NCBI GenBank assembly: GCA_003255025.1
Contig: QANY01005401.1
Span: 62,001 to 126,000, forward strand
DNA: 64,000 nucleotides
Direction of reading: 5' to 3'
DNA from: Datisca glomerata
Lineage: Eukaryota; Streptophyta; Magnoliopsida; Cucurbitales; Datiscaceae
In this document: positions 1 to 10,398 of the stretch, piece by piece
Numbering within the stretch: position 1 is the stretch's first letter
Layout of the letters: each line of letters starts with the position of its first letter
Translations under genes and position numbers: made by a program
The notes under the pieces: model-generated
What the model was told of the DNA's origin: nothing
What the model saw: the letters and a program-made list of their open reading frames with translations, nothing else
Database searches by the model: none

Positions 1-120
1 AAAATATGACCGTAGTAAATCATTTATTTACCATATTTTGGTCATTTTTGCAATTAAAAATCTTTCTGAACATTTTTGCAACTTGAGCTAGGAAATGGAC
101 CATTTTTACAGTTCTCCCTT
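1..120. repeat. Partial MITE-like repeat cut by the window edge
   Basis: Read on the minus strand this piece begins near 'gtaaaaatggtcca' and contains 'gcaaaaatg' followed by an AT-rich stretch with 'gtaaataaatgattta'. The same layout recurs at about 25690-25945 and 26590-26800, so it is one member of a small dispersed family. Only one end is in the window, so the terminal repeats cannot be compared. No coding sequence is seen. Confidence 0.5.
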
Positions 121-840
121 CAATTAATTGATCTTTAATTTTCATAAAATTAAAAATTAAAAATTTACTTTAAAATTACATTAATTTCAGTTTTAAAAAA
201 TAATAGATAGAGTTAGGGTTATCATAAATCTCTGCAGCGATAGAGTAAGTTGGTATCAGAGTTTCTACGAAACTTTCTTAGATGACAACAGTTTTCACCA
301 ACGATAGGAAGATGGTCCTCTGATTGTTTCATCAGCTTCTATAATAGGTTAAACTTTTTTATTTTGTAAACAAGTTTGAAAAATTGCTTCTAGACCGAAT
401 TGATCAAATAATTTTCGGTCTGGTCGGTTCGGTTTTTATAAGCAACAGTGGTCAATCCGATCATCCATATAGGAAGATCGTGATTTTTTATTCGGTCTAA
501 TTTTTTTGGTCAAAACCGGATCGTACCGACCGTGAGCACCCATAGATGTGAGAACATTAAGAATATGCCACTTTTAAAAAACAATAAAAAATAACCAAAT
601 ATAAAACAAAAGTAAAAAATAGTCACCCTTAATTAAAAAAAAAAGCTCGGCACCAATAAAATTTTAAATTTTTTCCCCAAAGTTTATATAATATATAATT
701 CATATATAAAATATACTGTAAAAATTACAGATGTACAATGACATTTTGGAGACAACTTGCGCGCTCTCTGAATTTTTTTCAACGCGTGTGATTTTTTCGG
801 CGCTTTTTCAAAGGTATATAATAATTATTTTTGATATATT
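121..840. other. AT-rich intergenic DNA with old transposon scraps
   Basis: No gene is seen. A 12-base match to the initiator-tRNA primer binding site used by copia elements, 'ttggtatcagag', lies at about 251-262, so a relic of an LTR retrotransposon leader may be present, but no LTR or gag can be recognised around it. At about 395-545 there is a stretch rich in 'cggtctggtcggttcggt' with 'accgaccgtgagcaccc' at its far end, which resembles short non-autonomous hAT-type elements. Both calls are inference from short motifs. Confidence 0.3.
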
Positions 841-841
841 T

Positions 842-2133
842 TAGGGTAAACTATAGTGCCCCTATAGTTTATAGTAGTTTTTATTTTAGACCCACTACTT
901 TAAAAATTAGTAGAGTAGACCCTAGAGTTACATTTTGCATTCACGTTATACATTCTATAACACCTTCGCTTAAACATATTAACGGTCTGTCACGATTGTC
1001 CTACGTGGCAAATTATTTAACGCAACATCACTCATTTTTTACTCTAGTAACCACGTCACCAATTACCACCTATTTTCTCTTCTTCTTCGTTCGTCACCCT
1101 TTTTGCGAATGCTATTGTTGCAATCATGGGCGAGCTTCTCACTAGTCCATAACAAAAATCCTTGGGTCTTTTCCTTTTTCCCTCTCTCTCTTATGTGAAA
1201 AATATAGAACGACGACATCATAGATTTTTGGATTTTAAAAAGTCTCATAGTGGATCCATTGAGCTTTCCCTCTAGCTTTTGCTTTGATGGTTTCTTGTCA
1301 ATGGAGGAGAACGACCCAAGGAGTGGGTGACTCGGAAACTAAGAAAATACAATCTTTTTTTCCTTTATGTTCCAACTTTCCGTGATCTAGATGACCAATT
1401 TTTTTGTTTACTTTTGAGCATGATGCATCAGCTTTTTTTATTTGGTTATTCGATGAAGATGCATCCGCTTTGTGATTTACCTTTTTGCATTTCGGTTAAT
1501 TTCAATATCATGGAAAAAAATGACCTAGAGAGCTATATTCATTGATTAGCAATACTTGGGATGGAAAAGTAGCAACAGAGGAAGAGCTTCAACAGAGAAT
1601 ATACTCTAAGTAATAAACTGATGGGAAGAAGCTGTTCTTTCTATTTTTTCCCATTCTCTGTTTTTGTTATGTGAAGAATATAGGTTGTTCTCATGCTTCT
1701 TTTGTCCATAATTTGTACTACTTTGATTAATTTTCCCTGAGCTTAAAATTCCTACTGGGTCATCGTTAATGACAGATTCCATGCTTGTGGAGTAGTGTAA
1801 GCTCTAGTTTACCTTGAAGAACTTTAATCTCGAAGAGGGGGGAGGGAAGAAAATGGGAGAAGAAGAACCTTAATCTCGATGGGGGAATCAAGGGTATTTT
1901 GAGTAATTTCTCTCACATGATTGTTGGGTAAATAAAAAGTTGACGTGACATTCAATACTACATCAGAAGACCGTGACAAACCGTTAATATTTTTAAGCAG
2001 ATATGTTACGAAAAGATCTAACTTGAATGTAAAAGATAATTGTAGAGTTTATTCTATCAATTTTTAAAGTAAATATCTAAAATAAAAACTAACTCAAACT
2101 ACATTCATAAAACTGTAGATTATCTTATTTTTA
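842..2133. mobile_element. Non-autonomous DNA transposon with long TIRs, copy 1
   Basis: The first 250-300 bases and the reverse complement of the last 250-300 bases align along most of their length. Shared blocks include 'agtttttattttaga', 'actttaaaaatt', 'atattaacggt' followed by 'tgtcacg', and a CT-rich tract. Long terminal inverted repeats (TIRs) of this kind are typical of Mutator-like elements, though I could not define a target duplication. The interior (about 1140-1860) has no recognisable transposase; short open frames at 831-1145 and 1327-1545 are not protein-like. The same TIR family bounds 49918-52622. Confidence 0.7.
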
Positions 2134-2449
2134 TACTTATAATATTTTTTTTACGATTTTTTTTTCAAATATAACCTATTTATGAATATTACTACCCACG
2201 ATTTGGTTTTTTTAGAGGCTGAGTGATTTGTTCTACTGGTATTATGATGGGTATTTTCGTCATTGGGTACCAATTTCCCACCTTTGTTTTGTGGCGGAGA
2301 TCCATTGCACAGAGGTATTATTTGAGTAAGCATCGGAAAGAATCTCTCAGAAATCAGAATCCAGAACGAAGGAAATACTTGGAAGAAGAAAGGGCAAGAA
2401 GAGGGTCCTAAATCTAATTGTCTTCTCCGCAAATCAAACCCCTAAAGAC
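2134..2449 (+). other. Upstream region and 5' UTR of VHA-c
   Basis: About 315 bases between the long-TIR element and the VHA-c start. The part from roughly 2300 to 2449 is purine-rich and looks like a 5' UTR; the open frame at 2223-2411 has no protein character. The element at 842-2133 therefore ends only about 300 bases from the start codon, so part of the promoter may come from transposon sequence. No convincing TATA box was assigned. Confidence 0.4.
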
Positions 2450-4600
2450 ATGTCGTCAACGTTCAGCGGCGATGAAACGGCACCATTCTTTGGCTTCCTT
2501 GGCGCCGCTGCCGCTCTCGTCTTCTCCTGTAATCAACATCAAATTTCTGTAATCATTATGCATATGTATATTTGATGAAGCTTTTTAGTATAATGTTTGG
2601 ATATGGATCTGATGCTGGATTTCGTGGTTTTTGTTTCATCAGGTATGGGAGCTGCATACGGGACGGCGAAGAGCGGGGTAGGAGTAGCATCAATGGGAGT
2701 GATGAGGCCGGAGCTGGTGATGAAGTCTATTGTTCCGGTGGTTATGGCTGGAGTGTTGGGTATATATGGTTTGATCATAGCTGTGATTATAAGCACCGGG
2801 ATCAACCCCAAGGCCAAATCCTATTATCTCTTCGATGGCTACGCGCATCTGTCGTCTGGTCTAGCTTGCGGCCTTGCCGGCCTCTCTGCTGGTATGGCGA
2901 TCGGAATTGTCGGTGACGCTGGTGTTAGGTATATCCATCTCCCTTTTCTTTGATTAGAAATGATCTTTATTACTACTCTTGTTGTTCGGATGCCCCATGA
3001 ATTCTGATATTTTTGGCTTTGTACTTAATTCTCGACCTGCAGCCAATTCTTTATCACTTTCAGATTTACTTCATTTCTCAGCCCTTTAGTTTGGTTCTCT
3101 TCTGAATGTTTTTCAAGGGAAACTCTCAGAATCAGAATGGTTAAATGACAAGGGTGAAAAGTAGAACTTTCGGTGTGAAATCTTCTCGATATCTTCTTCC
3201 ACTGTGTTTATAGGATCTTATCAAGGCTCGAATCCTTGGTCATTTTCAGTTATTGGGCACTTCTTTAGAGAATTTTTTACTTTGACCTTTTTTTAACTAT
3301 ACATACGACATCTATAGTAGGACTTATATGGCGTTGAGACCTCCTTTGGTTGTACTAATTCGCCATCTTATTTAGTTGACATGAAGGATGGTCCCGCGTG
3401 ACTACTAATAGTTTTTGTACTGAAATGAAACTGAAAGGAGATCTGCTTAGCCTTTTAATTGTATTTCCTACTAGCATCTGAGGGGACAGATTTCTATACG
3501 AGGGATGACGATACTACAAAAATAGCTATCCAATTCCTCAAATAAACACTTTTTTTAAACTCTCAAATAAACACTTGAAAATTCTATACGGGGACTTCAA
3601 AGTAGATTCAGTCACGCAGAGCCATCCTTCCCCTTAAAAAGAAAATGTAATAGAATAGAGTGTAATTGCATAAAAACATTAGTTAGTGGTAAGTCATACC
3701 TGTACAGAGATGAAAAATCTTAGTCAGGACTAGAAGTGCGCCATGTTACAGGTTGAATGAGAACATAAGACACTGGTAAATTGGCATGCATGGGTTGCTG
3801 TCTCTCTAAGCTGGAATTCTTAGCACCGATGTGTCTGGTTTGGAGATACATTTATCAGGTGTATTTGGATTGTGAATGCGGTTGCTGCCACTTTTTTGTC
3901 GGGGTGTGTGCACATATTTTTAAGTGTTGTCTTGTATCGTATATGGATAAGTCTTCTTGTCCAAGTGACTCTGAGGTAGTGTTGGTTTAAACGAGTGTAA
4001 TGTAATGTTTTGTAATGAAATGCTAATGGAAATGAGAATGAGAATGAAAAAGAAAAAAAATGAATGATGATTCCATGAGGGAGATGAAAGAATGATTCAT
4101 GTATGGAGTGAAATTATTTCCTTTCCAAGCAAACAAAGTAGTAGCTAAACACGTAAGAAATGAACATTCATAAGCAAAATTTCTTCCATTTCCATTCCAG
4201 TCCATTAAATTCCATTCATTTAAAACAAACACCACCTGAATTCTTTGGTTAGTCAGTATATTGTCCTGTTCACAGTGGGATCAACATTAGCATAGTTCAG
4301 CTATGGTTTATTTATATAAATTTGATTTGTCATTGTTTCCACATAGTGATCAGAGTTGTTTCCTACTTTTCTCATCGATCATGGGGTAGTCTGGAACTGG
4401 TTTGAAGAAACTGTAATGTATTCTTTTGTTTGATGATATTGCTTTGTTATATGATTGTTATTTGCAGAGCAAATGCGCAGCAGCCAAAACTTTTTGTTGG
4501 AATGATACTTATTCTCATCTTTGCTGAAGCACTGGCCCTGTATGGGCTCATTGTTGGCATTATTCTCTCTTCTCGTGCTGGTCAGTCAAGAGCTGAGTAA
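2450..4600 (+). CDS. VHA-c: V-type proton ATPase 16-kDa proteolipid subunit c
   Basis: Three exons, 2450-2528, 2643-2928 and 4468-4600, join in phase to 165 residues, the normal length of the plant V-ATPase c subunit. The first ATG gives the family N-terminus [18 protein letters not shown]. The protein has four hydrophobic segments with the Gly-rich helix 1 ([12 protein letters not shown]). The last exon holds helix 4 with the proton-carrying glutamate, about Glu142, in [13 protein letters not shown], and ends GQSRAE. Rings of this subunit turn in the Vo sector and move protons across vacuolar and trans-Golgi membranes. Intron 1 (114 bp) and intron 2 (1,539 bp) have GT-AG ends; intron 2 carries a MITE at 3975-4236. 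The gene looks intact. Plants carry several near-identical copies, so the paralogue number cannot be given. Confidence 0.97.
3975..4236. mobile_element. MITE inside intron 2 of VHA-c
   Basis: About 262 bp bounded by inverted repeats. The left end reads 'ggtagtgttggtttaaacg' and the reverse complement of the right end reads 'ggtggtgtttgttttaaat'. Both sides are flanked by TGA, a plausible 3-bp target duplication as made by PIF/Harbinger-type elements. The interior is rich in 'aatgagaatga' and 'ccatttccattcc' and has no coding capacity. The family assignment is inference. Confidence 0.7.
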
Positions 4601-5713
4601 ATAGGAGTGTCCTGAAAGTGTAATATGTTACTTTTTTGTGAAGAATTCGTTTATCTCTTTCTCTGGATCTGGCTGGTATTTTTAGCCTCGGAATTTTTAT
4701 AATTCCTCCCAGTTCGTGGGCTTGTTGTACCACATTGATTGAGTAGTTTCAGTGAGCTGGTAATATTTAACAACTCTATCAATAATTTTAAAGCTCAGTT
4801 TCATTTCTATAGTTGTGTTGTAAGTTGCACATTCAGTTCAAATAAGTTCATGCATCATTTTTGAAAATTTTTTATGGGTTTAATGCATATTTAAAGCTCT
4901 GACGCAGTAAATATAAAAACAAGTATTCTAGACTCTTTGAGAGTATTTTTTATTGAGAATTTGCCAGTCGCTTGCTTGTGTAGGTTTGTTCTGGTTCTAT
5001 ATTCGTGAACGTGCCACCAAGTTGGAGCAAACACTTCATTTTGCTTAGTTTATTATCGAACAGGTTGAAACGATTATATATTTTGAGCATTGGTGAGGGA
5101 TTTTTTAATTCATTATGTTTGTTTTCATGAACTGATCTGGCTTTTAAATTTCAGTTGTTTAATGTTTGTGCAAGAATAGGCCTTGTATTTTTTATATGTA
5201 ATAATGATATTTTTTAATTTAAAAAGTTTTAAAGTTAATTGTAGATTTATGGATTATTAGTTTAGTTAATATTAGCATTAGTTATTGAACTATATTTGTA
5301 GCTATTATTTTTTTTAAAATAATTTTTACTAAATATTTTTATGTTGTTTATCCATTTTACAATCTTAAGTGGTTCAATAATTTTGCCGTGTTCCAAAGCT
5401 ATTAAATAGCCGAACTGGGATTCTTTGGAAGACAGATGCCAGTCGAGATCTAAATTGATGATCTAAGTTACTAACTTCCTTTGATTCTTAAGTAGTCAAT
5501 GATGCTAAATTGGATCTAGTAGTAGGTGATGCTTGAAAATTGGAAAACTAAGGAGGCCGTGAAGCTATGATTGAGCCATTGAATTGAATGAGTTTCACTT
5601 GTTTTCTGCATTAGTTTGTCAAGTTATATATATATATTCAAATATAAACTATAACTTGTTAGGGAAAGAGTTAACCGACGGGAAGTCATAAGACTACCTG
5701 AGATATAATGGTA
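4601..5713. other. VHA-c 3' region and AT-rich spacer
   Basis: The 3' UTR of VHA-c probably occupies the first 200-300 bases. The remainder is AT-rich, with runs of T and A around 5200-5340 and a short TA repeat near 5625-5636. I see no gene, tRNA or clear transposon end before the LTR that begins at 5719. Confidence 0.5.
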
Positions 5714-6139
5714 CATCTTGTTAGGCTAAGAGGAGCCTAACCCGACTCAGGAAACTCCCACACTCACTCAATCTCTATTGAGAGGAACTCCTAAGAATTA
5801 ACTAAATCAAGAATAACTAAACTTGTAACAAAGAAGAAAACAAAAGTAAAGAGAGGAAAGGAAGAAGATAGCATATGAGTTATACTGGGGCTAAGATAAG
5901 CTTACATCTAGTTGAGTTCCCAATCAAGAACCCTTTGCACTAATTCAGGATGAATTACAAGACATAAACAACATTCACTACAACAAAATAGATCTTGAGA
6001 TAAAACGCAATAGAAAGTAAAAATGAGATTAAGCGGAAGGACGGTTGTGAAAGGTTGAAATTTGGGGATATCGAAACTTGCCGCTCCCTCTCTCACGCAG
6101 TCTCTCATATCCTCACAAAGTCTCTCATCTCCTCGTGCT

Positions 6140-6253
6140 CCCTCCCTCCCTATTTCTCGCTCTCGCTCTCTCTCTCGTTCGCTCTCTCGCTCTCGTTCGC
6201 TCTCTCTCTCGTTCGCTCTCTCGCTCTCTCTCTCGTTTGCTCTCTCGCTCTAA
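6140..6253. repeat. CT-rich microsatellite-like tract
   Basis: A run of 'ctctcgctctcgttcgctct' units on the plus strand. It is open in all three plus frames and yields low-complexity Ser/Arg/Leu peptides (for example from 6055 to 6393), which I do not consider genes. It lies inside the CACTA-like element, upstream of the captured sucrose-phosphate synthase fragment. Confidence 0.75.
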
Positions 6254-6713
6254 AAGCTCCACAAAATCTAAATTCTCTTCTCCTCTCTGGTATTTTCACC
6301 AAGTTGAAAGTTCGACGAGTTGATTTGTGTACAGTTCAGAGCTCGAAGCTCGAAACTCTCATGCACTCTAATTGGCTTGATTGGTCACGGTGATGAACTT
6401 AGGGTCGAATTACATAGGGTCATTTGCTTAAAGTCTAACGATTTTTAGGGTTTTAAGTTTCACGATTTCAGGTATATTCTTCATTAATCAGGCTTGAGTC
6501 TAGATCTTTTACCTACTTCAGCTCTTCCAAGATGTGTGCTTGCTTCCTATGATTGAGCTTCAATATTGTTGTCTATTTATTTTCTTATTTAGATCCTCAA
6601 GACAAGATTTACCAGTTTTAATGCCCTCCCAAAACTTCTTTTTCCCTACATAGTAATTATCATTTTCAATCTCTTCTCCTTCTCCTTACATCATCTCATC
6701 GAGATTTAACGTA

Positions 6714-7134
6714 ATGGCAGGAAACGATGGATTAATAGCAATTTGGAGGTGATACTAGATGTTGGTCCAAGTTTGGATGAGGCTAAGTCTGCAAAATCAA
6801 CCCTCTCCTTATTGCTTTAAAAGAGAGAGAGAGAGGTCACTTTAGCTTTACTCCATACTTTGTTGAGGAGGTCATCCCCAACTTCGATGAGAGGAATCTC
6901 TATAGCTCATGGGCTAAAGTAAATTGTTTTTATCATTCTACACTCAGTTACATACGTAGTGGCCTTATTTGTGTGACTCTATCACGTTCCAATATTGTAA
7001 TTTGGTTAGTTATGTTTGTGATGGTGGTCAGATTATATGATGAAGGCTTTAGCGACCAGGAATCCTCGAGAGAGAAGTAGCAGGCCAGAGAATATGTGCT
7101 GGAGAATTGAATTTGGCTTGCCAGAAGAACCAAG
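6714..7134 (+). pseudogene. Captured 5' fragment of a sucrose-phosphate synthase gene
   Basis: The ATG at 6714 opens the conserved start MAGND of sucrose-phosphate synthase (SPS), the cytosolic enzyme that makes sucrose-6-phosphate from UDP-glucose and fructose-6-phosphate. After frameshifts the blocks [30 protein letters not shown] and SSWAK follow. A GT-AG intron (about 6919-7029) leads to a second exon with [19 protein letters not shown] and a shifted LARR. Only about 110 of roughly 1,050 residues are present and there is no catalytic domain. Frameshifts and a stop make it non-functional. The retained intron shows capture of genomic DNA rather than of an mRNA copy. The sequence at about 7140-7320 keeps a coding look but was not identified. 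Confidence 0.82.
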
Positions 7135-7350
7135 TTCATCTTTGCCACCCCAACAGAATCAGCCATCAGAGGGTTCCTCTAACCATGATGTGAATTTAGG
7201 TTAAAATTGGAATGCTACCTTCAATTGGCATGGTGAAGGTTCTTTATCAGCATCTTAGGAAGTTTCCCGCCCGAGGTATGAAGTACTTTTGGAAATCGTG
7301 AGCGAAATCACTCTAACTTTTGAACTGATTCATGGATATTCCTGAAGGAA

Positions 7351-8391
7351 GCTTTAGTAGTTGATTTATCATGGTATCTACAAGTGGAGATATGCTAACT
7401 GGACCTTCAATTCTTGCAGGGTTTAGGTGCATTTAACTAACTTCTTCTAATGAAAAAGCTATCCCGTTCAACTTCCAACTTTGATGCACTCTAGTTATGC
7501 TATTTATTTTTCTTTCTTTTTTCTTATTTGGCTCTTTTCCTTCTCCTAATCAGTTTTCTTACAGTACATAGAAAAACTTGTTTAAGTTTTCCTTTTATAT
7601 TCCTTGGCCAATACTATTATTATTATTCAAATAATACCGATATAAAGGAATAGTTATTCAAATAACATCATTGCAAGTACTTGTTACCAGTTTCATTGTG
7701 AAGTGCATTTATCTTCTTATTCATGACTGGAGAGAGGACCTTCTTCCTATGTTTGATTTAGTGACTCCAAATTTAAAAGAGGCATATGCCTTACATGGCG
7801 GTATTCAACTTGAAACACTTGAAGACATGCATTCTGCTGCAAAATTATTACATAAAATTGGCCCAAGGTAAGTCAACGTTCTCTTCAAATTTGACATTGT
7901 AGTTTAAGTTTATGTCTTATTGTAACATTCATTACTCATTATTAGTTTCGCACACTTGGGCAATATAAGAAACAAGTGTTTGTGTTATTCTAACAATATA
8001 TCTTCTATGAATAAAGAACTTTAAATGATTTTTTTTTGAAGAAGTAAACATTAAATTGTCCACCCTAACACTCCCCCCAAACCAAACTCTACCTTTGATC
8101 AACTAAAAGGGACATAGAGGTGTTGAGCAATCAGGTCTAGGACTTGATGCAATAATTATTGAAGAACAGTGGCAAATGGATATAGGAAAATATTTGGTCA
8201 TTAGTTTTTAAATAGGCACTGGATTTAACATGGGCTTCTTCATTAAATAGCATCGAATAATTTAATGGTTAAATACAAATCGAGTAGCTCTCCATTCGCA
8301 CTTAAATTTCCAATTTTGCTTTTTAGAAATGTGCTTGTGAAAGATGGGGATCTTCCTGATTCATTGGATGCTACTGATATATTTTTTGATG
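7351..8391 (+). pseudogene. Captured fragment of thiamine-biosynthesis gene TH1 (HMP-P kinase domain)
   Basis: Three pieces, 7351-7426, 7733-7867 and 8327-8391, encode consecutive parts of the ThiD-type hydroxymethylpyrimidine-phosphate kinase domain of plant TH1: MVSTSGDMLTGPSILAGF, then EDLLPMFDLVTPNLKEAYA with AAKLLHKIGPR, then NVLVKDGDLPDSLDATDIFF. Joins are in phase and the introns between them have GT-AG ends (7427-7732 and 7868-8326), so the source was genomic DNA. The full enzyme is about 500 residues with a C-terminal thiamine-phosphate synthase domain; here only about 90 residues remain. The first piece has a disrupted ALVVD start. No later exon was found. It sits about 200 bp downstream of the SPS fragment, in the same orientation. 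Confidence 0.85.
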
Positions 8392-9690
8392 GTAAGTGAT
8401 AATACTTTGGACACTTGAACAATTACTATTTTTTTTATATATGAAGTTTTATCATTGAAAACTGTATGTGATGCTTTTCTATATAAATTCTAAAATGTGA
8501 GTGATAATGTTGATGTTAAGGAAAATATTCGCACTAGATTATGATAATTAGTCAAAGTTGAGGCAAATATTCACACTAGATGTTGAGGGGAATATTCACA
8601 CTATAGTAATGTATATGGGAATTCGGAGAACTTTATTGAAATTACAAGTTGTTCGAGAACAATATATTTAAAGTGAAAGTTGAGTTGTTAAAATAGTTGA
8701 TAGTCTATCATCTTAATATAAGGTATCTTTCTGCGAACTCATATGTGTGTTCCCTTTTACATTTAGATTTCTATACAGTTCATTTTCTTTTACAGAAACA
8801 TTCGATGTATGGCACGACTTAGCTTTCGGAACTAGGAGTACTAACTATTGAAAAGAAATTGTGGAGCAAAAAGAATCTCCTAGAGATGCCTCTATTAGAT
8901 GTATGGAATGGTTTAGCTTTAAAGTTTCACTGTGAGACACTATGTATTAAACCAGTGAGAGATGGTTGCTCAACTGGGGTAGCAAGGCTATGGTAAACAG
9001 ACAATCAATGTTTATTATTCCAGTCTTCTTGAGATGCTAATGATATTGAATGTTTGAAACACGGGGCAAGTAATTCATGATATTACTTGTTTGTGCAGCT
9101 GCGTTGATGATCCTTTTTGACAAATTGTGTTGGGCTATATGTAGGTATTGGTCATAGAAGTTAATACTGTGCTTGTTGATTCCGTTTGAGATGTAGGGGT
9201 ACAAGGTGTATATAACTTAGAAAAGAAGGTAGATATTATCCTCTCTATCTCTCTCCCTCATTCTCCTTCTCACTCATATTGAATATCTAATATGTGTTAC
9301 CCATATGTACATGTCCAGGTATTTGATGTAGCGATTAGAGGTCTTTCCTAGGTTGAAGGCCCAATGCCAACAGAAGAAGCAAGTTGTTGCGTCTACAGCC
9401 AATGACACCGATTTCTGAAACTTCAGAATTAGATTTGGAATTATACTAGATTTTAATATTCTTCTTTAGGATATATTATTTTTGCTTGTTCTATGTAAAA
9501 ATCAATATATATATATATATATATTTGTCATTTGAAGATATGATTTTTAGTTGACAATAGAATGTAATAATTTTAAGTAATTAAATAAAATGTTATGTGA
9601 TTTTATTATTTTGTGCTATTTTGTCAAAAGTAATTTAATTTTTAAATTTGTACAGTTGCAAGAATAAGTAATAAAAAAATTTATCAAAAA
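8392..9690. other. Non-coding interior of the CACTA-like element
   Basis: No protein-like sequence was recognised after the TH1 fragment. There are CT-rich patches near 9240-9270 and a TA repeat at about 9508-9523. Sequences at 8796-8960 look faintly exon-like but match nothing I know. Confidence 0.4.
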
Positions 9691-10037
9691 TATTTCATAG
9701 TATTAACAACACATTATTGAAAATGTAACAATATGTTTTATAACATTTGATACCATGAAAAATGCTATCAAAGGTATTTACAGCTTTAAAAAATGCTATG
9801 AAAGATATAAGATAACATTTTAAAGACATTGTATGGAAACCATTGCGTTTAAAAAATGCTATGGTAGGGTAACCATAACTTCTAATAAATGCTATCGTAC
9901 AACTTTTATAGCATTTATAAAACGCTATCATATGCCTCAGACTTTTCATAACGTTTGTATATCGTGTTTTCAGAAATGCTATGAAAACCCTACGATAGCA
10001 TTTTTTTAGCCGCTATCGTAGCATTTTTTTAGCCGCT
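9690..10037. repeat. Subterminal repeat array of the CACTA-like element
   Basis: About twelve copies of a motif around 'aaaaatgctatg' or its complement 'catagcattttt' occur within 350 bases, ending with two direct copies of 'tagcatttttttagccgctat'. Such arrays are the transposase-binding regions of CACTA elements. The minus frame that runs open here (9695-9949) is a by-product of the repeat. Confidence 0.7.
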
Positions 10038-10398
10038 ATTACACAACTAGAATACATTCACACAAAAACTTGTCCAATACTCAAATGTATTAACACAAAT
10101 GCCCGAGAAACACATTCACACTAACCAGCATTCTAGGGCACCTCTCTCAATCCATCTTCATGAGAATTTGTCAAAAAATCTTAAAGCCAGTACGCAGAGA
10201 ATTGTTAATCATTTTCATGTACGTGTTTTTGGCTCTTCATGAAGCTTAAGTAGGTAAGCTTCCATGCTGAATCAGTTTCACCAATGTGGCACGAATCTGT
10301 TGTATCTCAACATACTCTAAAACATTGTCGTCTAACTAACTGTGTAATTAGCTTGTTTTTGCCTTACTACTCGAACTAAAGGGATCATGTTTCTAACA

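Larger units (their letters stand above)
5976..10037. mobile_element. CACTA-like (EnSpm) element carrying captured host gene fragments
   Basis: The left end is CACTACAACAAAATAG, a typical CACTA terminus. The right side (about 9690-10037) is an array of short motifs such as 'aaaaaatgctatg', 'gctatcgtagc' and 'agccgctat' in both orientations, as in CACTA subterminal regions. ATT occurs on both sides (5973-5975 and 10038-10040), and removing the element restores an LTR that aligns with the intact copy. The expected TAGTG right terminus is not seen, so that end may have been lost. No transposase is recognised. The interior holds fragments of sucrose-phosphate synthase and TH1 genes. Confidence 0.7.
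5719..10398 (-). repeat. Left (3') LTR of the copia element, split by an insertion
   Basis: Bases 5719-5975 match the first part and 10041-10398 the second part of the intact right LTR at 20497-21124. Shared blocks include 'ggctaagaggagcctaa', 'gaattacaagacataaacaa', 'acacaaatgcccgagaaac' and 'gccagtacgcagagaattg'. Without the insertion the LTR is about 615 bp against 628 bp for its partner. The inner border at 10398 is followed by 'ttctccaccttg', whose reverse complement is a polypurine tract, as expected next to a 3' LTR. Confidence 0.88.

Noticed and set aside
251..262. Complete LTR retrotransposon at the window start, suggested by a primer binding site motif
   Set aside because: No LTR end, gag or pol could be recognised around the motif.
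3781..3990. Cys-rich 69-codon frame inside VHA-c intron 2
   Set aside because: It has no signal peptide followed by a regular cysteine pattern, and lies in an intron next to a MITE.
6055..6393. Open frames of 60-112 codons in three plus frames
   Set aside because: They come from a CT-rich simple repeat and have only Ser/Leu/Arg low-complexity sequence.
9690..10037. Regular short repeats resembling a CRISPR array
   Set aside because: Units occur in both orientations with irregular spacing in a plant nuclear context; they fit a CACTA subterminal array.
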